Shown piece by piece: positions 54,242-61,970 of a DNA stretch of 64,000 bases. The stretch lies in assembly GCA_934438135.1 (NCBI GenBank), contig CAKSBP010000001.1, forward strand, positions 186,001-250,000. Direction: 5' to 3'. This stretch comes from an uncultured Clostridium sp. Its GTDB lineage: Bacteria > Bacillota > Clostridia > Lachnospirales > Lachnospiraceae. The notes beneath the pieces are model-generated. The model was given only the letters and a program-made list of their open reading frames with translations. It ran no database searches and was not told the DNA's origin. The position numbers were made by a program, and so were the translations under genes. Numbering within the stretch: position 1 is the stretch's first letter; every line of letters starts with the position of its first letter.

Positions 54242-55246
54242 ATGATTGTTACTTCGGCACAGGAATTTCGTGAAACTATGCTCTCTTTCTTAGAATTCCA
54301 AAAAGAAAGCGAACCATACTTCACGAAATATACCAATTTATCACATCCTGAATACGGATATTATTTGTTTTACGAGCGAAAAGAATATTATGAGTTTGGC
54401 ATTGCGGACTATACCATCCAAAAAGACTTTTCTCTCTCCTTTGACAATCCCCAGAAATTAATCCGTTTCGGCATTGTCTCCAAAGGAACCACCCATTTTA
54501 AAATAAAAGATGCCCCTGTTTCCTCTTTCTCCCCGTCTTCATTTTTTGTTATCGAAGAAAATATTTCCGGGAAGCAGGCATGGAAAAAAGGACAGCATTT
54601 CCACGGTATAGAAGTGACCATTTATGAAAATTTCATTCATGAAATTATTGAGCCGATCTCTGGAGAGCCGTTTCCTTATGATGCTTTCTGCCTGAATGCA
54701 ACTTATCGTTACCTTCCCTTGGAAATCGTTCATATCCTTCAAGAAATGCAGACATTCTCCGACAAAAATCAGTTAAGCCCGCTTTATCTGGCAGGCAAAA
54801 TGATTGAGTCTATTGCCATTTTATTAAAGGAAATCAACGATAGGCAGAACAACTGCTTCGCCACCCAGCTGGAATACGCCGACTTTTCCATCGGCTCTGG
54901 GAAAAAAGTCCACCTTTCCTCAGAAGATATCCAAAGTATTAAACAGGCGCATAAAATCCTGACAAATTCTTTTAGCAGTCCGCCTACCATTGAGGCATTA
55001 AGCCAGCAGATTCTGTTAAGCCAGCAAAAACTAAAAGCTGGATTTTCTCATATTTACCACATGTCCATTGGAGAATATGTGACGTCTCTTCGAATGTCTC
55101 TTGCAGCAAACCTGTTATGTACGACCGAACTTTCCGTAGGAGAAATCGCAAAAGAAGCCGGATACGAATACCCGGCCAATTTTATTAAGATGTTTAAAAA
55201 GACGTATGGAAAAACGCCGTTTCAATTTCGAAGGCATGGGAAGTAG
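54242..55246 (+). CDS. AraC-family transcriptional regulator
   Basis: A 334-residue regulator. An unassigned N-terminal sensing part (about 1-220) is followed by two helix-turn-helix units: TIEALSQQILLSQQKLKAGF and ELSVGEIAKEAGYEYPANFI, ending in FKKTYGKTPFQFRRHGK. This is the YbtA/PchR-like arrangement seen beside siderophore uptake operons, where the ferric siderophore acts as co-activator. Divergent to that operon by 180 bases. AAAGGATATTCC precedes the ATG. Confidence 0.9.
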   Translation: MIVTSAQEFRETMLSFLEFQKESEPYFTKYTNLSHPEYGYYLFYERKEYYEFGIADYTIQKDFSLSFDNPQKLIRFGIVSKGTTHFKIKDAPVSSFSPSSFFVIEENISGKQAWKKGQHFHGIEVTIYENFIHEIIEPISGEPFPYDAFCLNATYRYLPLEIVHILQEMQTFSDKNQLSPLYLAGKMIESIAILLKEINDRQNNCFATQLEYADFSIGSGKKVHLSSEDIQSIKQAHKILTNSFSSPPTIEALSQQILLSQQKLKAGFSHIYHMSIGEYVTSLRMSLAANLLCTTELSVGEIAKEAGYEYPANFIKMFKKTYGKTPFQFRRHGK

Positions 55247-55407
55247 TTTCTTCCATGTCAGTTTCTTTTCTTACCTCATTTGAAAGCAAACTCTTCCTTT
55301 TTTACCTGCTGTTTTTCTATATTATCATATATATCAAAAGACAGATCTAAAAAACTATAAAACGCAAATATTAGCCTTCAACTGCAAAAAAACGGTCCTA
55401 TTAAGTA

Positions 55408-56955
55408 TCAAGTTTTATTTTGACTTTCCTTTTTTGAAAGAATCTCCCGAAGATACTTATAATCAATCTTAGACCGATGTTTCCGATCCAACGGTATCCT
55501 ATCTATCTGAATAACCAAATCACTATGAAATTTTTCTTTTTGTTTACAAATTGCTTTATAAACTTCCTGCTCACAATCCACAACAAGAACCCTCTCTTCC
55601 GACCATTGCAGATAGGCAGCCTGTCTCACATCGAAGTTCTCATATATCCTACTCTCTTCCGAAAAAGGATAAAACACTTCCTGCCTATAGCAGACCTGTT
55701 CTTTGCAGCGACCATACAAATATAAAATTCCATCCTCCCTAATCTGTCCCAAGTCTCCGGTACGATGCCAGACGGTATCCTCTGTCTGAATCTTATTCTT
55801 GGCATTCCCTTCTCCATTCAGATAAGAACCTAATACATACTCTCCACTAACTACAATCTCCCCTGGAGTATCCTCAACGCATATTTCCTGAAACTCTTCG
55901 TTTGTCATATTGGAAGCATTGATATTTGGGTCATTTTTTATAATCTTCACTAGCATTTCTTCCACTATTTTTCCTCCTAACAGCCCTTTTCCTAATCGCA
56001 TCGATTTTTTCTGCTCTTGTGTTATCAAGGCAGTATTAATCATTGCAATCGGCTCTGCTTCACAGCATCCATATAGCAGTTTTATCTGTGCATTAGGGAA
56101 AATCCGTTCCGCAGATTCAAGAAGATGATAATAGAATGGTCCACCACCAACAAATACTTTCTTGACGTTTTCAAAGAAAGTATTCTTTTTATCCATGCAT
56201 TTTGCAAACTGCTTCAATAGATTTGGGGAAATAATCAGTCTGTTCACTCCTTCTTCCTGAATTTGAAGCACTATTTTTTCTATCTTTTCACTGTTCTTCT
56301 TAATATTTACCTCAGGAATTACCGTCTTCACACCACACATAGCATTAAGTGATGTAAATACCGGCATCACTGCGAAGTCTATCTCTCCCTCTCTATACAA
56401 AAAATATTTTTGAATAAGTTCCTGCTCTCTTTCCAGATATTGATATGTTCTTGCAATGCCTTTTGGGATGCCCGTACTTCCACTGGTAAATGTAATAAGA
56501 GCATACTCCTCCTGATAGTTTGCTACTCCTTCTAACATTTTTTTCTTAGAACCATTCCGAAAAAATTCTTGTATTTTCTTTGTCGAAGAAAGTCCTGCCG
56601 TTTTCACTAATTTATCCGCTAAAATTTCTGTCTTTGGAGCTGCAAACACCATTTTAGGTTTTACCCGTTTCATGCATTCTACTCGGTTTTCAAATGTCAT
56701 ATCAGAATCAAATAATACTGCTGTCGCTCCTACACTCCATACTCCATATAAAAAGGCATATAATTCAATACTGACCGGTATCATAAGAAGAATTCTCTCT
56801 CCTCTTAACACTCCAGACTCTATTAGTTTATTATGTATTTGAATTACCATCTGACAGAACTCTTCTTCACTCCATTGTCTCCCTCCATCGGAAAATAATA
56901 TTTTTCTAGAAGACGCTGAATATCTCTCCTCCAGTTTTTCAAACCATTCTTTCAT
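55408..56955 (-). CDS. AMP-forming acyl/aryl ligase
   Basis: A 515-residue member of the ANL superfamily. The P-loop is LITFTSGSTGIPKGIART, A5-like motif LLYGCCEAEPIAM, and A7/A8 region RTGDLGQIREDGILYLYGR, but the normal GxR of A8 reads YGRCKEQVCYRQE, so it is divergent. The C-terminal lysine region is PLDRKHRSKIDYKYL. It resembles OleC/FAAL-like ligases and should activate a carboxylic acid as an adenylate. Last gene of the operon, 44 bases after the UbiA-like gene. No clear terminator follows it in 55247-55407. Confidence 0.85.
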   Translation of the reverse strand: MKEWFEKLEERYSASSRKILFSDGGRQWSEEEFCQMVIQIHNKLIESGVLRGERILLMIPVSIELYAFLYGVWSVGATAVLFDSDMTFENRVECMKRVKPKMVFAAPKTEILADKLVKTAGLSSTKKIQEFFRNGSKKKMLEGVANYQEEYALITFTSGSTGIPKGIARTYQYLEREQELIQKYFLYREGEIDFAVMPVFTSLNAMCGVKTVIPEVNIKKNSEKIEKIVLQIQEEGVNRLIISPNLLKQFAKCMDKKNTFFENVKKVFVGGGPFYYHLLESAERIFPNAQIKLLYGCCEAEPIAMINTALITQEQKKSMRLGKGLLGGKIVEEMLVKIIKNDPNINASNMTNEEFQEICVEDTPGEIVVSGEYVLGSYLNGEGNAKNKIQTEDTVWHRTGDLGQIREDGILYLYGRCKEQVCYRQEVFYPFSEESRIYENFDVRQAAYLQWSEERVLVVDCEQEVYKAICKQKEKFHSDLVIQIDRIPLDRKHRSKIDYKYLREILSKKESQNKT

Positions 56956-56999
56956 ACAAATCCCCCTTTTTCTTTTCAGAATTCAAACAATTTCATCCA

Positions 57000-57905
57000 T
57001 TATGGAAGCAGTCCCATTTCTAAACTAAAAAAGAGAATCCACAAACAGCAAATTCTTATAGATGCTTTTTTACATTTCCTTTCTCCTATCTTTTTTCCTG
57101 CCATCCAAAGTATAAGAAATATAATACCTGCTGCAACACTTCCTTTCTCTGCCATATAAATGCCTCTATATGTTTTAAATACAATACTCTGTCCTAAAAA
57201 AACGGAAAATACAAACCACAACAATCCCATCTTCTCTGTTTTTTGTGATTTCTTCTGTTTTGTTGAATAGATAGAGGAAAAAAGTGCAAGAAAACCTGTA
57301 TATCTTCCTAAGAGAAAAACTGACAGTTCTGAAAAGTTCCATATTTCCTCATAATCTATTCCTATAGATTCTATCGCAAATACATCCAGTAAAAGCAGTA
57401 TAAATTGATGAAATACTCCATCCAGATATTCATGTTTTTTCATAAACTCTGGATGGAAATACTCCTTTGTCATAAGTCCAAAATAAACCCAATTTATCAT
57501 ATGAAAGAAAATAAGTGAATGGTTAAATAGAATAACTGCTGCTGTCTGAACAACTATCAAGATTCTTTCTAACTGCCGTAATTCCTTCAAGGTAATAAGT
57601 CCTTTGGATATCGGTCTCTCTGGATAAAGTATTTTATCCTTTTCGTAATCCTTCTGCTCATCTACAATACGAAACAGCAGATAGAAAATAAAAATCTCCA
57701 GACAGATAAACAGATAAGTTAATTTTAAATGCGGAATAATTTCCATTCCTTGTCTTCTCATACAGAAACAAGCGTATTTTACAGTTCCAAAACAAACAAT
57801 TAGTACTGCTGGAACATAAAACAAAAGGGGAAATCTTTCTCTTTGATAAATATACCATTTGTTATTTTTTATATTCATATCCGTAAATTTCCTTCTTAAA
57901 TTCAT
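57000..57905 (-). CDS. UbiA-like membrane protein
   Basis: A 301-residue protein with about eight hydrophobic segments. Residues about 80-105 read RIVDEQKDYEKD then PERPISKGLI, the first Asp-rich motif of UbiA prenyltransferases (a D-rich loop followed by xPxRPxxxG). The second Asp-rich motif is not obvious; a DGVFHQ segment near 170 may be its remnant. It could transfer a prenyl or similar diphosphate-activated group in the membrane, but catalysis is uncertain. It overlaps the PP-loop gene by 44 bases. Starts at 57905 (AGAAAGGATAG) or 57878 are both possible. Confidence 0.65.
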   Translation of the reverse strand: MNLRRKFTDMNIKNNKWYIYQRERFPLLFYVPAVLIVCFGTVKYACFCMRRQGMEIIPHLKLTYLFICLEIFIFYLLFRIVDEQKDYEKDKILYPERPISKGLITLKELRQLERILIVVQTAAVILFNHSLIFFHMINWVYFGLMTKEYFHPEFMKKHEYLDGVFHQFILLLLDVFAIESIGIDYEEIWNFSELSVFLLGRYTGFLALFSSIYSTKQKKSQKTEKMGLLWFVFSVFLGQSIVFKTYRGIYMAEKGSVAAGIIFLILWMAGKKIGERKCKKASIRICCLWILFFSLEMGLLP

Positions 57906-58878
57906 CTATCCTTTCTGGGTTTATATTTTGATATTTTTCTACATCCTCACTCAAACGTTTCTGCGTTTCTTTGAGATCACGCATCCCCTCACGGACTTCA
58001 ACCGCCATTTCTCCCGCTGACTGTGGATAGCTATGCTGGCATAAATGAAAATATTCTGCAATATCATGGGCACTACAGTCTGGATGTTTTTGTCCCACTT
58101 CCGGCTGTTTCCAGTTTAGACTTTCCCTTAGTTCACTGATAATCGTCTCTACATCATAAGGATGGTACATAAAATAGGACAGCATCTGTATTTCTGGAGC
58201 ATCTGATATGACTCTTGCATCTTCTCTTTCTATTTCTTCCAACATCTTCGGCTCAGCTTTCTTTAACATCTGATGTGTAAACTGATGAAGTCCCCATGTC
58301 TCCTGGAACGGTTCCAGATACTCTGTATCCAGTGCGCGCTGCAATACCTGTCCTCTTGATCTTCCATTTATAATAATGGGAATATTTTTTTCTTTGGCAA
58401 GCAGTAAAGAATAATAATGCATCTGTGCAAAGCATACGGTGCAGAAATGATTATAAGTAAATGCTGCTTTATAGGTAAGTGATTTAAATTTATCATGGGA
58501 TGGAGTAAATGAAATATAATCGACATCTAGTTTCTCCAAAGATTTTTTGATGTTCTGCCGTCCATATTCTGTCTGAAATCCATTATCATATGTAAATGCC
58601 AAAATCCGCATATGATATGTATTTTTTAACTTCCAGATTACATAAGTACTGTCCTTTCCTCCGCTGAATCCAACAAGGCAGTCATACGCCGCCCCTTTTG
58701 TCTGTGCCTGCATCTTTGCTCTCTGAATGATTTGTATAAATTTTTCCTCCAAATGAGGAAAATCCGTTAACATACTTTTATTTTTCTCATAAAAGGAGCA
58801 ATAATTACAAACTCCGTTTTCATCTAGAACAAGATCTGGATATCCTTCCTCCAGTCCACATTTTTTACAAAAATTCAT
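57862..58878 (-). CDS. PP-loop ATPase, N-acetyl-sugar amidotransferase-like
   Basis: A 338-residue protein. The N-terminus has a four-Cys zinc knuckle (CKKC at residues 4-7 and CNYC at 24-27), followed by the PP-loop LVGFSGGKDSTYV (72-77). A second cysteine pair FCTVCF lies near residue 150. The layout matches WbpG/PseA-like amidotransferases that adenylate and then amidate (or thiolate) a substrate. Here it may convert a carboxyl or carbonyl group of the pathway product. It starts three bases after the GNAT gene stop. Confidence 0.8.
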   Translation of the reverse strand: MNFCKKCGLEEGYPDLVLDENGVCNYCSFYEKNKSMLTDFPHLEEKFIQIIQRAKMQAQTKGAAYDCLVGFSGGKDSTYVIWKLKNTYHMRILAFTYDNGFQTEYGRQNIKKSLEKLDVDYISFTPSHDKFKSLTYKAAFTYNHFCTVCFAQMHYYSLLLAKEKNIPIIINGRSRGQVLQRALDTEYLEPFQETWGLHQFTHQMLKKAEPKMLEEIEREDARVISDAPEIQMLSYFMYHPYDVETIISELRESLNWKQPEVGQKHPDCSAHDIAEYFHLCQHSYPQSAGEMAVEVREGMRDLKETQKRLSEDVEKYQNINPERIDEFKKEIYGYEYKK

Positions 58879-58881
58879 ACA

Positions 58882-59808
58882 CTAGACCTCCCTTTCATAA
58901 AGCATATAAGTGCTGCATATTTTTCCATGTGGCATCATATGCATGGTATGGTTTTTTTCATATACAAGTGCCATTACTGCCTCCTCCATCCCGTCTTTTC
59001 GTGCCTGCCAGGCGGCAAGATTCATACATAACGTTGCAATTCCCTTTTGATGAAATTCGGGAATCACTCCAAACGTCTTTAATATAATCGTTTTTATTTG
59101 TTCTATCGTATTTCCTTGTTTATAATCCGGAAATGCAATTAAAAATCCAACGGGCCGTTCTTTTGCCCATGCAATATAAATGTATTCTTTTCGAAAATAA
59201 GAAAGCAAAGGCTCATATCGAGCTAAAAACACCGAGTAATCAACCGGTACATAATAAAGATTTTTCACAAAGCACTGAAGACTGATTTCATAAATAATCT
59301 TAAGCATCTCTTTATCCGTGAAACCAGATGCATTCTGAATGAGAATTCCTTCTTTGTTATATAATTCCATTCTTTGTTCCTGAGGTTGTTTAAAATCTTT
59401 CAGGCTGGCAGATAACGAATGATATACCTGACTTTCTTTCCATCCAGCTCTTTTTAACCACACTCCATATTCCATAGGCTGATATGGCTCCATAAAAAAT
59501 GGCATAGGACGTTCCATTTGAACAAGAAAACGATAACTGTTCCAAGTACTCTGATCCATTGGTCCTATTACTTTCTCTACCCCAATCTTTCTCATTTTCT
59601 GATATGCAGCATCAAAAAGTATCCTAGCACCTTCTTCATCTATGCAATGAAATTTCCCGAAGACTCCTAATTTCTCATGTTTTATTCCTTCCGGCACAGA
59701 ATCTGTCCACCAGCTTATTTCCCCCACCTTTTCTCCACTACAGGTTAAAAAGAACTTCCCATTTTTGTTTTTTAATGTTTCTATGCACTGAAGCTGTCTA
59801 TTTTTCAT
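58882..59808 (-). CDS. GNAT-family N-acyltransferase
   Basis: A 308-residue protein with a C-terminal GNAT fold: AWAKERPVGFLIAFPDY, then KTFGVIPEFHQKGIATLCMN, the acyl-CoA pyrophosphate loop (Q-x-x-G-x-A variant QKGIAT). The N-terminal half, with VIGPMDQSTWNSYRFLV and PFFMEPYQPMEYG, matches a less known group of long GNATs (YghO-like). It would acylate an amine, possibly one supplied by the BtaA-like enzyme of the same operon. It overlaps the next upstream gene by 11 bases. Confidence 0.8.
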   Translation of the reverse strand: MKNRQLQCIETLKNKNGKFFLTCSGEKVGEISWWTDSVPEGIKHEKLGVFGKFHCIDEEGARILFDAAYQKMRKIGVEKVIGPMDQSTWNSYRFLVQMERPMPFFMEPYQPMEYGVWLKRAGWKESQVYHSLSASLKDFKQPQEQRMELYNKEGILIQNASGFTDKEMLKIIYEISLQCFVKNLYYVPVDYSVFLARYEPLLSYFRKEYIYIAWAKERPVGFLIAFPDYKQGNTIEQIKTIILKTFGVIPEFHQKGIATLCMNLAAWQARKDGMEEAVMALVYEKNHTMHMMPHGKICSTYMLYEREV

Positions 59809-60874
59809 AAAATTCCTCCTTTGACTTAAGCATTTTTCTATTCCACAGAAAAGTCCATGTTAGAACTGCCAGTACTGCTTCAGCATTGATTACTTTCATA
59901 CCAGCGGAGATTGCCATAAGACTCAATGGGACAAATATTTGAAACTTTTCAAAATCAAATAACTGCACCATCGATTTTCTTTTTTGTAGTACAAACAATA
60001 CCATAAAAATGGATAATTCTAAGCATAGGACAAAAAGCATATAATTTACTCCAGAATACAGGAATGAAATAAGGCAGCTGTTTCCTAAAAGTGCTACTGT
60101 TAAAGGAGTTACTTTTCTATTCAGTAGGACAGCAAGTATTACTAAAATAATGGTTCCAAGGATTATAGTTAATATCACTAAATTTAAATTTCTTTCCTTC
60201 ATATATATAAGAAGATAAAGATAGGCTGTTAATGGGACATTTATATTGTCTGTTCCTGATATGGAAGTGGCTTCTAATACGGCAAGACTAAAAGAAAATA
60301 AAATTGATGCTATAACTGAGTCACTTGAAATTTCTCCATTATAATACCAGAAACCTGCCATAAGTATCACGAAACAGCTCCCCATAAATGCGAAAAAACC
60401 AAGCAACGTTTTTCTTGTCTCCTCTCCTCTGTTTAAATACACTTTTCCATACTCTCTCCCTACAATAGCGGAACAGGTATCGGAAAATGTAATAATAAGA
60501 ATTGGTATAACATAGTAAAAAGGATCCAACTTTGTATACACAGTTAAAATAATGACTGCAATAGGAAATAACAGTTCACCATAAGATTCAAACCCTGATG
60601 TCGTGTAAAGCAAGGAACATAATCCCATTTTTTTCTTGGAACGAATTCGAAAAATTCCTAAAAGAAGAATAAATAGAAATCCAACCAGAATAATTGCCAT
60701 ATAATCTTCTTTTCTACAAATAAATGGTGATATAGATAACATTGTTCCATTTATAACATGAAATACCTTTCTCGTATATCTATGGCTGATTTCATTTTCA
60801 TATTTCTTTATAAAAAATACTGAAATAACCAAAACAACTAAAAAAATCAAAACTGTAATTTCCCCACTAAACAT
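59798..60874 (-). CDS. Dolichol/phytol kinase-like membrane protein (CTP-dependent family)
   Basis: A 358-residue protein with about ten hydrophobic segments. ISHRYTRKVFHVINGTML near residue 30 and the pair IITFSDTCSAIVGREYGK / ETRKTLLGFFAFMGSCF are the signature blocks of the diacylglycerol/polyprenol kinase family that uses CTP (Sec59, VTE5, Dgk1). It should phosphorylate a lipid alcohol at the membrane. The C-terminal 120 residues are an extra hydrophobic part. It overlaps the BtaA-like gene by eight bases. Confidence 0.8.
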   Translation of the reverse strand: MFSGEITVLIFLVVLVISVFFIKKYENEISHRYTRKVFHVINGTMLSISPFICRKEDYMAIILVGFLFILLLGIFRIRSKKKMGLCSLLYTTSGFESYGELLFPIAVIILTVYTKLDPFYYVIPILIITFSDTCSAIVGREYGKVYLNRGEETRKTLLGFFAFMGSCFVILMAGFWYYNGEISSDSVIASILFSFSLAVLEATSISGTDNINVPLTAYLYLLIYMKERNLNLVILTIILGTIILVILAVLLNRKVTPLTVALLGNSCLISFLYSGVNYMLFVLCLELSIFMVLFVLQKRKSMVQLFDFEKFQIFVPLSLMAISAGMKVINAEAVLAVLTWTFLWNRKMLKSKEEFYEK

Positions 60875-61970
60875 ATTTCACTACCTCCACCAAAAAACGT
60901 TTATAAAAAAATGCTTTATCTTCGTTTGTCAGCCGTTCTGATTCTTTCCATTTCGTTTCTACTTGTTCTCTGAAATCTGATGGACAGTTTCGATCCACAA
61001 GCATATTCCAATAAGCCACCCTTGCATCCTTTCTAGCAGCTCTTAAAATAGCAGCATATATTTTCTTCATATTCTCTTCTGACATGTACTCAAATATATC
61101 GCTTAGATTAAATCCATCTACCGTATGTTCCTCTACACCTTCTAGATACTCTTCCAGGCACTCTTTCCTTATTTCCAGACAATCAATATTTTCCTTTATA
61201 GTATCAAAATTTTCTTTCCGAAGTGCATACGGAAGTGCATCATCACTAAAATTGCCAAGCATCAGATAACGCATATATGGATTGCTATACATAGGTACAT
61301 TCAGAAATCCCTTTTCAAACCGCTTATAGGCATGCTTCGCAACATCATTTTTTACATATCTAAAAAAGGCTTTATCTCGTCCAATCTTTGCCATGACTCT
61401 TTCAGAAAAGAAAAAATGCATGGTGATTTTCCAACGAAATGTATTCCAGCTTTTATAATAAAATTTTCTTTGTTCCTCCATTGTCCTTTTCTGAAAAAAA
61501 GAAAGAATCTTCTTTGATTTAAAGGTCATTGGAAGTACTTTTTGTGAAAATAAGTGAAAATACTGTTCGAATTTTCCAACTCTAAAGTATCCTTCTTTTA
61601 TGTATTCTCTATTTTCATCCCAAAAATCACGGCATTCTTTTGAAAGACCTTCTCTTACTTTCTGATAAATACTTTGTCTATCACCATTTTTCACTCCTGC
61701 CAGTATCATAAATTCGCCATAGCTCAATCTTCTATAAGCTTCTTTTCTAAGCTCCACACAGAACAGCTGCTGTTCATTTAAATCCAGTGCAACTACTTTT
61801 CTAGGGCTCTTTGATAATATTGCAAAAGAATTATCCCCCGCAGATGCAATAGAAACATACGTTCCATCTTTCTTTACCTTTAATGCTTTCAGCAGAATAT
61901 CTGCGTCCTCCCAACATTGGGAGTAACGTATTTTTTTAAAATCCGCATAATTTTCAATTTCACTCTTCAT
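60867..61970 (-). CDS. BtaA/DUF3419-like 3-amino-3-carboxypropyl transferase
   Basis: A 367-residue protein. IRYSQCWEDADILLKAL, IASAGDNSFAILSKSPRKVV and ALDLNEQQLFCVELRKEA form the SAM-binding core of the DUF3419/BtaA family. BtaA moves the 3-amino-3-carboxypropyl group of SAM to diacylglycerol in betaine lipid synthesis. No BtaB-type N-methyltransferase is present in the window, so the product would keep a free amine or be acylated by the GNAT. The ATG at 61970 has GAGG upstream and overlaps the preceding stop by 11 bases; the in-frame TTG at 61988 has no site. Confidence 0.85.
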   Translation of the reverse strand: MKSEIENYADFKKIRYSQCWEDADILLKALKVKKDGTYVSIASAGDNSFAILSKSPRKVVALDLNEQQLFCVELRKEAYRRLSYGEFMILAGVKNGDRQSIYQKVREGLSKECRDFWDENREYIKEGYFRVGKFEQYFHLFSQKVLPMTFKSKKILSFFQKRTMEEQRKFYYKSWNTFRWKITMHFFFSERVMAKIGRDKAFFRYVKNDVAKHAYKRFEKGFLNVPMYSNPYMRYLMLGNFSDDALPYALRKENFDTIKENIDCLEIRKECLEEYLEGVEEHTVDGFNLSDIFEYMSEENMKKIYAAILRAARKDARVAYWNMLVDRNCPSDFREQVETKWKESERLTNEDKAFFYKRFLVEVVKYV

